A DNA stretch of 64,000 bases from Molanna angustata (GCA_963576475.1 OY754982.1:11186546-11250545), one strand, 5' to 3'. Numbered from the stretch's first letter, positions 1-11,517 are shown. Notes: a model not told the origin generated them from the letters alone. Numbers and translations are program-made.

Positions 1-939
1 GTTAGTGTTTGTGTGTGTGTATGTGTGTGTGTGTGTGTTTGTCTCACGCCTTCTGAAAAACCAAGAGCATCTAAAAATCTAATTTATGTGCGAACGTGTA
101 CCTGTATACCTGATGCAGTGTCACGCTAAAAATAATGCGATAAAAATGCTGAATTTTAAAAATATTTCAATAATTATTTTTTTCATACAAAATTTTCCAA
201 GTCGTATCTGTCAAAAAAGTGTACATTTTGCACGCATATATCTGTTAGTTTAAAAGTTAGAAGTACGTATTTACACGAAAAAAATTTACTTTCAAGTATA
301 ACTTAGCGTTTAAGTGAAAAACATGGTGAATATTTTGTATAATTATAATGTTTAACTTATTTTTAAAGTAAGCGTTTTGTACATAAATGCCGCCATTTTA
401 ATATCTTTTCATACAATATTTCATTTTCCTACCGAATGAATATGTTCTTGAAAATAATAAACCTTTGAAATAAATATAAATATGAAATAATAAAATGAAA
501 CACAAGACATTACAGCAAGTTTTAAGACGTATATTGTAAAAGTCTGTTAATTATTAGTAAAGATATGGGCATAATAAAATTGCATAATTTGTATATAATA
601 TTTGATATTTCGGACAATTTTCATTTTTATGGCATCGAACAAACCAATGTAGGTACCTACATATTCAAAAAATGTATCCGAACCATTCGATATTACTTAC
701 GTGTTCGAATCGTTTCCATGGCTACAGAAAGAATGTGATATTCAAATAAAATTTGTTAGGAATCGAATTTATTTAGAAGGTTGTTGTAGGTAGGTACCTA
801 CCTAATACTATTTACTTACAAATCAACAATAATATACCTATACTGATTTCCTATAGGAAAATTATTTTATTTATTTATTTATCAACCGTTTGTCCGATTA
901 TAATGAAACTTTGGTGAATTGTCGAGCGTATGCCCAGGA

Positions 940-1562
940 TGGTTTTTGGATTTAAACTTTTTTCTTATTCTTCTTCTTCTTCGTGTATTTGGTCGTTTTA
1001 CCTATGAAGGGGGAGTATCCTGGGAAAAGAAGGTCCGACTGTCCCTCCATCTCTTCACAGGTCTTCCAGGACGGGTTCTGCATATAAACTTTTTTCTTCT
1101 TTTTCTTCAACGTGTACTTGGTCATCTTACCTATGAAGATGAACTATCCTGGGAGATGAAGGTCCAATTTTCCTTCCATCTCTTCGCAGGTTTCTGGATT
1201 TAAACTTTTTTCTTCTTCTTCTTCATCGTCTATTTGGTCATTTTACGTTTGAAGGTGGACTAACCTGGGAGAAGAATGTCCAATTTTCCTTCCATCTCTT
1301 CGCAGGTATCTGGATTTAAACTTATTTCTTCCTCTTCTTCTTCATCGTGTATTTTTGGTCATTTTACCTATGAAGTTGGAGAATCCTGGGAGAAGAAGGT
1401 CCAACTGTCCTTCCATCTCTTCGCAGGTATCTGGGTTTAAACTTTTTTCTTCTTCTTCGTGTATTTAGTCATTTTACCTATTAAGTAGAGCATCCTGGGA
1501 AAAGAAGGTTCTTTCATCTCTTCGCGGTTCTTCCAGGATGGTTTCTGGATTTAAACTTTTCT
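940..1562. repeat. tandem repeat of about 115-bp units inside the 3-kb element
   Basis: About five diverged units each contain GGATTTAAAC, a TTCTTCTTC run, a GTGTATTTGGTCATTTTACC motif, CCTGGGAGAAGAAGGTCC and CCATCTCTTCGCAGGT. Unit length varies with the TTC run. The same array recurs at 53134-53756 in copy B. An open 94-codon frame in it is a by-product of the repetition. Confidence 0.8.
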
Positions 1563-1740
1563 TAACCGACTGATGGGACGGGATGTAATGAAGGGAAGGG
1601 AGGCACTAAAGGGCCTGAAGGGACGGGAGGTATAAAACTGCCTGAAGGGACGGAAGGTACTGAAGGGCCTGATGGGAAGGGACGTAATGAGGGATTAAAG
1701 GGACGGGAGGTACTGAAGGGCCTGAAGCGGCGGGTCCTGG
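1563..1740. repeat. GC-rich minisatellite, about 27-bp units, inside the 3-kb element
   Basis: The core GAAGGGACGGGAGGTACTGA followed by AGGGCCT recurs about six times with small changes. It is a purine-rich, locally GC-rich island in an otherwise AT-rich element. The equivalent in copy B is 53757-53934. Confidence 0.8.
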
Positions 1741-1744
1741 AGTC

Positions 1745-2220
1745 TAATTCTTTTTCTTCTTAATTTTATGTAGACCTTTAGGGCAGTTTTTATACAAACT
1801 ATTTCTTATTGTCTAATTCATCTTCTTCTTCTTTTATGTATACATTTGGGTCATTTTTTTATAAAAATTATTTCCTTTAGTCTAATTATTATTCTTCTTC
1901 ATTTAAGTACGTAGACTTTTGGGAGAGTTTTAATACAAACTATTTCCAATAGTCTTATTCATTTTCTTTTATGTAGACCTTTTGGTCAGTATTTATACAA
2001 ACTATTTCCAATAGTCTAAATATTCTTCTTCTTCTTTTTTGTAGACCTTTGGGTGAGCTTTTATACAATCTATTTCCAATAGTCTAATTCTTCTATTAGG
2101 TATATGTATTTTTACTTATTTTATGTAGACCATTGGAATAGTTTTTTATACAAACTATTTCTTATAGTCTTATACTTATTTTTCTCTTTTTTATTTAGTC
2201 TTTTGGGTTAGTTTTAAGTC
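1745..2220. repeat. tandem repeat of about 70-90-bp units inside the 3-kb element
   Basis: About six to seven units have the order TCTAATTCTTCTTCTTC, TTTATGTAGACCTTTGGG, TTTATACAAACTATTTCC, AATAG. The downstream part (2220-2950) is built from three or four longer, weaker repeats that share the phrases GCACACTTGATGAAAA and ATGGGGGTTGTGGCC. Copy B carries the same organisation. Confidence 0.75.
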
Positions 2221-3834
2221 TAATAGTCTATTGTGCAGAAATATTATTAACGATATGCACACTTGATGAAAATACATATGAAATGAATGGGATATGGGAT
2301 GTGACGATATAACCTGCACTAGAATCTTTTCAATACTTTTGTTTAATTAAATTTAAACCATTTATATCATCCTATTTTGAATAATTTTCAACACCTAATA
2401 TTTAAAGAATGGGGGTTGTGGCCATTACTGAACTCTTCACAACATTTATATTCAAATTAAAAACTATTTACTATAGTTCAAGTCTTCTTCTTCTTCGTTA
2501 ATGAAGACTTTCAGTCAAATTGAGCAAAAATATAATGCACACTTGATGAAAAAATATAAAAACGAATGGGATGTGACCAATACTAGATCTTTTCAGTACC
2601 TACGTTTGTTTAATCAAATTTTAACCACATCCCAACATCCAAAATTACTAAATTTTTAATAGGTACACATTACAATTTGTTTTCGATGATAATATTTAAA
2701 AATGGGGGTTGTGGCCAAACCAATCTCTTTACAACGTTGATAAACAGTCATATTTAAAACCATTACGCATAGTCCATGCGAGCAGAAATTGTATAAATAT
2801 TATACTTCATTCACACTTTATAGCAATATATAAAAAAGAATGGGTTGTGGCCATCACTTGAACATTTTACAATACTTAAACTCAATCAAATTTCAAACCA
2901 CTTTTCATAGTCTGATATTGCAAAATAATTGGGTGACAATATTATAAAAACGATTGCTTTTTCTTTCACAATTTTACATTCTTGGCCAACGGCGGGACAA
3001 AAAAGCTAGTAAATAATATTATTCACAGATGAGATGGAGGTAAGATATCAAACAATATACAGGCACGTTGGAATTATGTCAATAGTATTCGTAATATCGG
3101 TCGATAAACTTATTTAGGTGAACATCGTTCTGGTTCAAAACATAATTAAATTTTTGAATGATTTTTTGTTAGAAGAAAAAATCTTAAAATTTTCAATGCA
3201 CAAATTATTCATGTACGTAGATATTAGATGTAAGTACAATTGAATAATCCAAGGATGATTCAATACATTACCTGCAAATCAGACAAAGAGCCTGATTCTA
3301 ACACAATGAAGGGCGATCTTCGTATATTTATGTATGTGCAAAGAACCGTAAAAAATGTAAATAGGTATTTACGTTTCTTCAAAACCCAATAAAAAGATTA
3401 AGTAATTTTTGTTGTCCAGTCTTGATACGGAAATAGGATGTCAAGGTGAAACAAAACAAAAGAACTACAAAAGTGTATTTAATATGCATATATCCGCAAG
3501 TACAGAAAAACTAAGATAAAACGCACATCATTCATTTTAATACCTGCGTATTATGATGACTGCTCACTATCTTATTAGAAAAACAAATTTATATAAGATT
3601 TGTGTATTTTGTGACGAAGAAATGTTCAAAATATGCAGATCCAACATTGGGACGTCAAATATAGGCAAAATTAATTTTGACAGTGAAAAACGAAATGCTT
3701 GATTTGATAAGCAGTTTGTGATTTAACTTTTCTAACAACTTCTTTGCTTTTTGAAACACAAAAAATAAGTATCAGAATAGGGAAATACTTGAAAGAGTAA
3801 AACACGTCCATGTAAAAGCTGACACGGGCACAAC

Positions 3835-4360
3835 TATCTAAACAAAATTATAAATGTAAATAAATTGACGAACTATCTAGATAAACAAAATTTAAGAAAT
3901 TGACGAACTAGATAGCAAAAGTTAATAAATTGACGGACTAGAAAAGTAAAGACATTGATGAACGTGATAAACAAAAGTTAAGAAATTCATGAACTGGACA
4001 AGAAAGTTAGTAAATTGACGGACTAGATAAATAAAAGTTAAGAAATTGATGAACTAGATAAACAAAAGTTACGAAATTGACGGACTAGATAAACGAATGT
4101 TAAGAAATTGATGAACTAGATAAACAGAAGCTAACTGATAATTTTTGGACCGGAAATATTTTACGTTAAGAAATTGACAAACTTGATAAACGAAAGTTAA
4201 GAAATTGATGAACTAGATAAACAGAAGCTAACTGATAATTTTTGGACCGGAAATATTTTACGTTAAGAAATTGACAAACTTGATAAACGAAAGTTAAGAA
4301 ATTGATGAACTAGATAAACAGAAGCTAACTGATGATTTTTGAACCAGAAATATTTTACGT
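3835..4360. repeat. 31-bp minisatellite with a 97-bp higher-order repeat
   Basis: The basic unit is AAGAAATTGATGAACTAGAT followed by AAACAAAAGTT, with single-base variants. From 4102 a composite unit starts again at 4199 and 4296, giving a 97-bp period. It contains one or two basic units plus a unique insert with GGACCGGAAATATTTTACG. This is higher-order amplification of an already repeated sequence. Confidence 0.85.
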
Positions 4361-4610
4361 ACCTACGCTTTTTTGCCACATCCAGTAAATTGTTGTATAT
4401 AATATGAATTGTCAATATGTCATTGATAAAAGTATTGAAGTTTTTAACATAAATTAACGAAAATAATAAAACTATTATATATTCTTCAAACTAGACTGTA
4501 TTCGAACACAATATTATTAGATATTCCGTCTAACAGCTCGACCATTAAACCCACCTAAACATGGCATAGAAATAACGCTGTACCTACCATAATAATTCTA
4601 GGCCGCTAAA

Positions 4611-5069
4611 TAGATTTTACTATGTGAGATGAACAAATAATAACTATTTGTGGTATACATAATGTTGCCGATGTAGGTATCTAGTCCACATATCAATTAA
4701 TGGATTTTACTATGTGAGATGAACAAATAATAACTATTTGTGGTATACATAATGTTGCCGATGTAGGTATCTAGTCCACATATCAATTAATGGATTTTAC
4801 TATGTGAGATGAACAAATAATAACTATTTGTGGTATACATAATGTTGCCGATGTAGGTATCTAGTCCACATATCAATTAATGGATTTTACTATGTGAGAT
4901 GAACAAATAATAACTATTTGTGGTATACATAATGTTGCCGATGTAGGTATCTAGTCCACATATCAATTAATGGATTTTACTATGTGAGATGAACAAATAA
5001 TAACTATTTGTGGTATACATAATGTTGCCGATGTAGGTATCTAGTCCACATATCAATTAATGGATTTTA
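4611..5069. repeat. 90-bp tandem repeat, five copies
   Basis: Units start with TGGATTTTACTATGTGAGAT at 4701, 4791, 4881 and 4971. A first unit at 4611 differs by one base at its start. The units are otherwise identical by eye, including TAGTCCACATATCAATTAA at each end. The lack of divergence points to recent expansion or an assembly-sensitive array. Confidence 0.93.
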
Positions 5070-5511
5070 AAGTGAAAATTAATTGCTTCATATACCTATC
5101 TGTAAGACGTAGCGCTATTGCTATTTAAAATATATACATACAAAAACAAGATAACTTGAAAACTTACTGACAATGTCTATTCCAAAATAAATTATTTACA
5201 TAATCTCGAGAAAAAATATTTTTACATCACAACCCTAAATAATTAAAAGCGTGCAATAAATATCTAATTCTTGTTCAAATTATTTTAAACCCTTACATAC
5301 ATAATCTATAAGTGGTTAAATTGTTAAAAGACATATTAATCATGAATAGTTTTAAATAACGATTACGTTGGTACTTGATAATATCCTTACGTGATGATAT
5401 CCTTACACTACATTTTAGAGGTGTTTCGCTCCGCTAAGATATTATCGGGAATATTTTATCGTATTCTGAATTATTCAATTAATACGGTATTTATTAAAAT
5501 AATTAATCTAC

Positions 5512-6149
5512 TAAGTGAATACGATTCACGAGTAGTATAAGATCAAATATACGTAGTAAGGTACGATTCACGAGTAGCATAAGATCAAATATACGTAGTA
5601 AGGTACGATTCACGAGTAGCATAAGATCAAATATACGTAGTAAGGTACGATTCACGAGTATCATAAGATCAAATATACGTATTAGTAAGGTACGATTCAC
5701 GAGTAGCATAATATCAAATATACATAGTAAAGTACGATTAACGAGTAGCATAAGATCAAATATACGTAGTAAGGTACGATTCACGAGTAGCATAAGATCA
5801 AATATACATAGTAAGGTACGATTTACGAGTAGCATAAGATCAAATATACGTAGTAAGGTACGATTCACGAGTAGCATAAGATCAAATATACGTAGTAAGG
5901 TACGATTCACGAGTAGCATAAGATCAAATATACGCAGTAAGGTATGATTCACGAGTAGCATAAGATCAAATATACGTAGTAAGGTACGATTCACGAGTAG
6001 CATAAGATCAAATATACGCAGTAAGGTACGATTCACGAGTAGCATAAGATCAAATATACGTAGTAAGGTACGATTCACGAGTAGCATAAGATCAAATATA
6101 CGTAGTAAGGTACGATTCACAAGTAGCATAAGATCAAATATAGGTACGT
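5512..6149. repeat. 42-bp satellite-like array, about 15 copies
   Basis: The unit is GTACGATTCACGAGTAGCAT followed by AAGATCAAATATACGTAGTAAG. The period is 42 bp except for one 45-bp unit near 5680. Because 42 is a multiple of three and the minus strand of the unit has no stop in one frame, the array is open for 208 codons of a repeated 14-residue unit (MLLVNRTLLRIFDL). Degenerate units reappear at about 6776-6880, beyond an inserted LINE fragment, so the array was once longer. Confidence 0.93.
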
Positions 6150-6150
6150 A

Positions 6151-6768
6151 GTGGTCTTTGGTAAGCGCCTTTGTTGTCTCCTGTTTGGATTATTGTAACG
6201 GTATATATGCAAATTTATCAAAAAAAAAGAAATTAATAAAATTCAGTCAGTTTTCAATGTTGCAGCCAGGCTAATCACTAAAGCCTCCAAATTTTCTCAC
6301 ATCTCTCACCATTTTCGCAATCTACATTGGCTTAAAGTCCCAGAAAGAAATCAATATAAGCTTTATCTTATAATCTTTAAAGCACTTCGTGGAATGGCTC
6401 CTGCTTACCTCTCCGAGTTGTGCATTCCGCTTTCAATAAATGACAGACAATCATTACTTCGTTTTGCTTCTTCATCCATGGTTGGGAAATTAGTTAAAAT
6501 AAACAGGGTGCACACAACTAATTTCGGCGATCGTGCATTTGCTGTGGCAGGACCAAATGCATGGAATAAGCTCCCACACACCCTCAGACAAACCGAAAAT
6601 ATATTTTCGTTCAGAAAAAAACTCAAAACGCACCTTTTTCGCAAATCTTACCAGAGCCAAAATGATACAACGTAATCTATTTTCAGCGCACTTGAGGTGA
6701 GATATTCACATAAAGGCGATATATAAATCATCCAAATTTTTATTTATTTATATATATTATTTATTTAT
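6151..6768 (+). mobile_element. 5'-truncated CR1/L2-type LINE 3' end inserted in the 42-bp array
   Basis: The fragment begins abruptly in the reverse-transcriptase C-terminal region and ends with AAAGGCGATATATAAATC and a TTTATTTA-rich tail. The phrase resembling GCGCTATATAAAT is typical of L2/CR1 3' ends. It separates the main 42-bp array (to 6149) from degenerate units at 6776-6880, so it landed in the array. Confidence 0.78.
6152..6675 (+). pseudogene. reverse transcriptase C-terminal fragment, CR1/L2 group
   Basis: Reading from 6152 the frame gives SLVSAFVVSCLDYCNGIYAN, the conserved AFV-SRLDYCN region downstream of the RT fingers and palm. A frameshift in the A-run near 6222-6232 then moves to the frame NKIQSVFNVAARLITKA, which stays open to the stop at 6673-6675. 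That part includes FKALRGMAPAYLSEL and FGDRAFAVAGPNAWNKLP, both hallmark blocks at the end of CR1/L2 ORF2. The copy has no endonuclease or catalytic RT motifs and is dead. It acts only as a marker of the insertion. Confidence 0.8.
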
Positions 6769-6775
6769 TTATACC

Positions 6776-6880
6776 TAGTAGCATAAGATTAAATATACGT
6801 TGTAAGATACTATTTACAAACAGCACGACATAAAATATACGTAGGTAAGGTAACTACAATTTCGCATAAGATTAAATTAT
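6776..6880. repeat. degenerate remnants of the 42-bp array
   Basis: About two diverged units (GTAGCATAAGATTAAATATACG and similar, split by substitutions) follow the LINE insertion. They are less conserved than the main array, as expected at the edge of a tandem array. Confidence 0.6.
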
Positions 6881-7431
6881 TCTTTACCTAGACCACGGTT
6901 TTAATAATGACCTTGAATAAATAATGAGCATTTTGGTCATGTTTTGTTCTATGTAATTTATGTGGGTGTCAGTTGAAAGTGAAGATGACTTTTATGTTTA
7001 CATAAATACATATAAATTATTGTTTTATTAATAACATCGTGATTTATTCTTGTCTTGCTGTCACGTGTAGGTGAATAGCTTTGGGTCATACCGCAAAATC
7101 TGTAGGCGAGAAGGAATCAAATGCCTGTTATTTCATTGAGAAGAATTCAAGTTTAGGAATGATACTTATGTAAATTACCCGAGTATTAAAAGAATGCCGC
7201 ACCTGTTATGCATCAACTTTGATAAGATGCATTGTACTAGCTATTTTTAGAATCAGTTTAGAAAATTATACTTCATATTTTCGTTACAAGTAAGTAGGTA
7301 CGAAAATAAAAGTTAACAGGGTCAATAATATTTTTACTATCAAATGAGTAAGTATGCAAATCATATACCTATGATATCAAATAGGAAATAAGGTCCATGG
7401 ACATGTTGGTATCGAGCCGTTTATTTATTTG

Positions 7432-7490
7432 AGGTAGGCAGAGAGAACCGAACGCCACACAATTTTAAATTGACAAACAACATGCATGGC
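7432..7490 (-). repeat. short RTE 3'-end remnant
   Basis: The phrase GTAGGCAGAGAGAACCGAAC followed by GCCACA matches the complement of the last codons (WRSVLSAYP region) of the RTE copies at 39598-40215 and 61815-62265. About 30 bases are clear, and the rest has diverged. Confidence 0.5.
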
Positions 7491-9063
7491 ATTTTCATTA
7501 CACTCGACACAAACTCAACATAATGTTATCTACACCACTCAAAGAAATAATATCGCTGAAATCATTTAAAAGAAAATATTCCGAATACCTAATATCATGA
7601 ACTACGGGAGAATTAAAATGTATCAAATGCTCGACATCGTAAGTGTAAAGGGACATAATTTATATAATTGTTATTTTTTTCTTTCCTTTTTCTCAAAAAA
7701 ATCCTAATTGTTTTATAAATTTTGTGCTGTCTTGATTTGATCTGAGACTCGACTAAATAAAGATATGACTGACGGATCACATCTATGCTCTGTCAGTTCA
7801 GTATTCCCAAGAGATACTGTTTCAGATTATTTTTGCAATTAACAAATAAAAATGACAAGATACCTACATACACATTATGTATATGCATATCATGATGACT
7901 CCAATTACATTTTTTAATCTGCATACAAAAGTTTAGTTTATATTGTTCTGATACTTTTTAAAAATACGAATAGGTACAACCTATTCGTATTTTCGTATGT
8001 CTCCCGTGAAATATTATAATATGTACACTGCTAGCCCTAGAATAGGTATACCTAGTTGGGCAGCAGTTATCTATTTTTAATGAAATTTTTAAAATGGAGT
8101 GATAAAGAAATAAATAAAACAATTATTGGGAAACCACAATCAGTCACATATTTCATGCTTTTTTGGGTCCGTAATTATATAACCTTGTAGGTAACTATCT
8201 ATTTATTAAGAGATAGTGAGCATAAGAAACATAAAATATTTTAATGCGCGTTTTACTAAATGGCGCGTTGACATCAATATTGGCGGAAAAAAATCAGAAA
8301 TAGTTTTTATTAATAAAATTAAACCATATATATTTTTATATATTTTTATTTGGTAGGTACATTAACTCTTTATATTTGTTTAATTGTCACATAATTCTTT
8401 GTAACTTACAAGCATAAGTTTACTAATCCGTTTATACGAGGTAATGTAAAAATACTATAATAGTAAATATCATATTATTTATCTTGTGAATTTGTCATAA
8501 TATTGTTAAACAGAAAAAAATGTTAATAATTAAATAAAATATAAACTTGCATAAGTATTATCCACTAAAAAAATTAATATGATATTTACTTACCCTATGC
8601 AAAATTTCTGACTGATTCAGTAAATGTTGACGATTACTGAATCATTATGGCATTATACAAATAAAAGTTACTGTAGGTACCTACATACGCCATCTCTGTT
8701 TAATTTGTACATTTAGAATCACGATTAGATTACTTTATTATTTAGATTCATTTTTCTAAATTCAGATTCATGCATCGTCTCATTCTCATATGCATTTTTT
8801 GTTGATTAATTGCAACTATCTGTCGCGAATCAATTAAAAAAAAAATACCGAAAAATATGTTGGTACAGAGAGAAGGTATGTCGTTGGTACATACCAATAA
8901 TGTGTATTAACATATTTTTGCCCAATATGGGTAATAACCAATGAGTGGAGACGAGGGGGAAAGTCTGGTCAAACGGTGAAATTATAATCCTCATTATAAC
9001 ATTAACCCATATCATGGATATAATTACCATATGAAGTTTTATAATATTTTTAGATATTATACA

Positions 9064-9107
9064 ACTCATAAATACCATCATGCCATGTAGGCAGAGAGAA
9101 CCGATTT
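9064..9107 (-). repeat. short RTE 3'-terminal remnant
   Basis: ATACCATCATGCCATG followed by GTAGGCAGAGAGAACCG is the complement of the extreme RTE 3' end seen at 39600-39665, here with the middle deleted. Confidence 0.5.
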
Positions 9108-10121
9108 GAGGATTAAAACTTTCTTTTATTTTATTTCGAAATATTTTTTTAATTTAAAATACAAATTAATATTGGTTTACATAATATTATTGGTTATAAA
9201 AGTTAAATAATGCAGGTTAATCATATCCGTGATCAAAATGCAGTGTCCATTTACAAGTTGATGAAACACTTATATTAATTAAACATTAATAAATACATAT
9301 AATATTAAAAAAATAACTATAAAAGCGATTAAGTAACAAAATGAAAAATAATAAACTCACCCATGCTTTAATACCGATCCATTTTGAGAGGGTTTTGAAT
9401 ACAAATTCAAAAGAGATTTTGTTGAAAATCTAAAAGGAAAAATACAAAATAAAAGATGAAATCAAAAAAGGTGTCGTAAAAAAAATTAACTGTGCGGCAA
9501 ATAAGAAAAGCGAAAAAACGTGTAAAAAATGTTTTAAAAAAAATTAATTAGAAATTTTGTAAAATATTAAAAATTTTTTAGCGATTTATTTTATTAAAAA
9601 ATAGTAAAATAAATTGTAGCATGAAGAAAATACACAAAAAAAAATATAATTTTACCAAAAATATTATATTTTCCTCATTCTGATTTCAATGAAATGAATT
9701 TGAGCAGTTAGATAAGTTATTTTCTTTACCAACTCATTATGTAATTTGTTTCAATAATAATCCATAGATGGCAGTATACTTGAAAATATCAACTCAAGAC
9801 ATTTTATAGCGAAACTAAATTAACAGAATACAAGCCAAACTAGAACTACGAAAAATGCTAATTGGGAGTTGACTAAGAAAATATAACCATAAAATAATTA
9901 ATAAAAACAACATTAATAATACAAATCAAAATGCACACTGTGATAGACATATTTCACAGTTGTATTATTAAATATATCCGTGCAAGTAAAGATAATCACA
10001 AACAAAACATTCCAATTAGGGCAGACATTTTAAAACAAAACACACGTGTAGTGTATTGAAACGAGCGGTTAGAGGTTGTCAAAAAATATTTTTTTACAAC
10101 AACAAGTGCTGTTTGAAATAC

Positions 10122-10256
10122 CTGTTGTTGGCAATACCACCCTGCGGAGCTATGAAGTCCCCTGTGGAGTTCCATCTTTTTGTGAGATTTCCTGGTCCCG
10201 GAGAGATCATTCCTCCTAATCCACTCTGATTACTGGACGTGGAATTGTTTCTCGAC
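10122..10256 (-). CDS. EML: EML-like, exon 5 (last exon seen in the window)
   Basis: The acceptor is TTTTCAAG next to 10256 and the donor is CAG|GTATTT at 10122/10121. Its 135 nt are phase 2 on both sides. It encodes residues 192-236: SRNNSTSSNQSGLGGMISPG, then PGNLTKRWNSTGDF and a Gly/Asn-rich end GGIANNR. Intron read-through would add only about eight residues (YFKQHLLL) before a stop, so either splicing continues to an exon left of this one or a short isoform ends here. I saw no exon with a HELP motif or WD40 repeats between here and base 1. The catalytic-type core of the EML protein is therefore outside the window. The internal ATG at 10279 lies in the intron and is not a start. Confidence 0.75.
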
Positions 10257-10590
10257 CTTGAAAATAACCATGAAAACATTTTGAGCTATGACTGAAAATA
10301 AATATTAAAAAACAAATGATTTAGAATATTACAGAAACAGAAGAATATATGTATAACCATTTTTATTATTTTTGATTTTTTAGGGTAACCAACAGTCAAA
10401 TATTTAACACGCGCCGAATAACTTTGTTGTATTTAACATTAAATTGTACTTCATGATAATGTTGGTACGATTGTCAGTTATATTTGAATATCTCAACAGA
10501 AACGAAATAATAATAAAATAAGATCAAATGTTTGCGTATATGCAATTAAAAAATATATTCGATTTACATACACATTGGTGATATAGTTAT

Positions 10591-10971
10591 GGCGCAGTTC
10601 AGGGGTGACATCTTTGCGAGACACCGTCACCTCATTTATAAGGACTGTTGCTTTCATTGTTTACAAATAAACTAATTTCTCAAAAGATGGCATTACAAAA
10701 AAAAAAGGTTTGTTCGTTACCTCATAGAGGGCAATAGTATAGTTTCGAATTATTCAGGTGAATTGTTTACACATTATTCAAATATATAGAAATTTCAAAA
10801 ATTAAATTTATAAGGGATCAATAAAGGCATAATTGGTGAATGTTGGGCAAGCGCATAAAGTGATCACGTAAACCAGTCGATGACAGGTCGTAAGCCCTGT
10901 AGGTGTCTGAGTTCCTGGTTCTTCTATAATATCCCAACTTCGTCTCTATTGAGATGTTATTGTCAATATAA
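10591..10971 (+). repeat. REP-A interspersed repeat, copy 1
   Basis: This about 380-bp repeat starts GGCGCAGTTCAGGGGTGACA. It passes through ATAAGGACTGTTGCTTTCAT and GATGACAGGTCGTAAGCCCT, and ends near TCTATTGAGATGTT. Other copies or parts lie at 19118-19480, 27952-28500, 40693-41560, 41560-41750 and 47020-47138. No coding capacity or clear termini are visible, so the class is unknown. Confidence 0.8.
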
Positions 10972-11517
10972 AAAAAAAGAAATAATAATATTTTTTATAT
11001 GAGAACATCATTTGACTCGCGACAGGGTAAAAATCCAATGTTTGCGTATATGCAATCATAAAAATATTCGATTTTTTAAACTGAATAATGTTGCCATATC
11101 TTCAAATTAAATTCCTATAATCTCATATTTAACACTTATTGATAAAAAGAAATATAAAAAAATAATCTGAGTTTAATATGATAGAATGACCTATAATTAT
11201 TTAAAATAAGACAAACTTGTTATATTGACCATTTGTGCTGATTTATCAGAAATAACTTAGGTTACAAATATTACAAAAGAAGAAAAAAATCCCCAATTAT
11301 AGGGAACATCCTGTTTTTAACGTATACCAACATCAAATTCAAGCATACAAACTTAATCACGATGTGCACTTTTAAATTAAACGCAGTCTACCTATCGACA
11401 AAATTTAACTGAGTGCCGAATATTTCTCGAATGAAGAAAGGCGATTTTTTCCTCAAAAGGAATAAGATATAAACCTTCAACTTATACCTAATATTGTTAT
11501 GAAATTGCTGTTAATTC

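Larger units (their letters stand above)
1..3009 (+). mobile_element. 3-kb Helitron-like non-autonomous element, copy A (left end cut by the window)
   Basis: The segment corresponds base for base to 52195-55203 at a constant offset of 52194. Most 60-base lines show no or one to two substitutions. The last bases read GGCGGGACAAAAAAGCTAG followed by T, the CTAG|T end expected of Helitrons, with an 8-base palindrome TTGGCCAA just before. The block near 880-910 resembles the accession-wide motif of lepidopteran Helitrons in which a target-like GATTATAATGAAACTTTGG occurs. No Rep/helicase coding is present; the interior is a set of minisatellites. The true 5' terminus is not visible because the copy begins at base 1. 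The Helitron class is inferred from the 3' end alone. Confidence 0.55.
6881..10121. other. AT-rich stretch downstream of EML exon 5; intron or flank
   Basis: No exon could be supported on either strand. Besides the two small RTE-tail pieces listed separately, there is an imperfect inverted motif at about 7970-8000 (AATAGGTACAACCTATT). A sequence at 8020-8075 (CTGCTAGCCCTAGAATAGG) recurs inverted at 29478-29530. The phrase GGTCAAACGGTGAAAT near 8968 recurs inverted near 12015. All look like worn interspersed repeats. If the EML gene continues to the left, this is intron 5. Confidence 0.5.

Noticed and set aside
919..1203. 94-codon frame, repeated identically at 53113-53397
   Set aside because: It lies within the 115-bp tandem repeat of the 3-kb element. 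Its conservation follows from the recent duplication, and the translation merely repeats a low-complexity motif.
5503..6129. 208-codon minus-strand frame as a real protein
   Set aside because: It is the 42-bp satellite read through; a 42-bp unit without a stop is automatically open. It is listed as a curiosity, not as a gene.
3835..6149. CRISPR-like arrays
   Set aside because: The units are directly adjacent tandem repeats without unique spacers, the DNA is insect nuclear DNA, and there are no cas genes.
6405..6644. Minus-strand 79-codon frame opposite the CR1/L2 fragment
   Set aside because: It is an antisense shadow of the recognised RT C-terminal frame.
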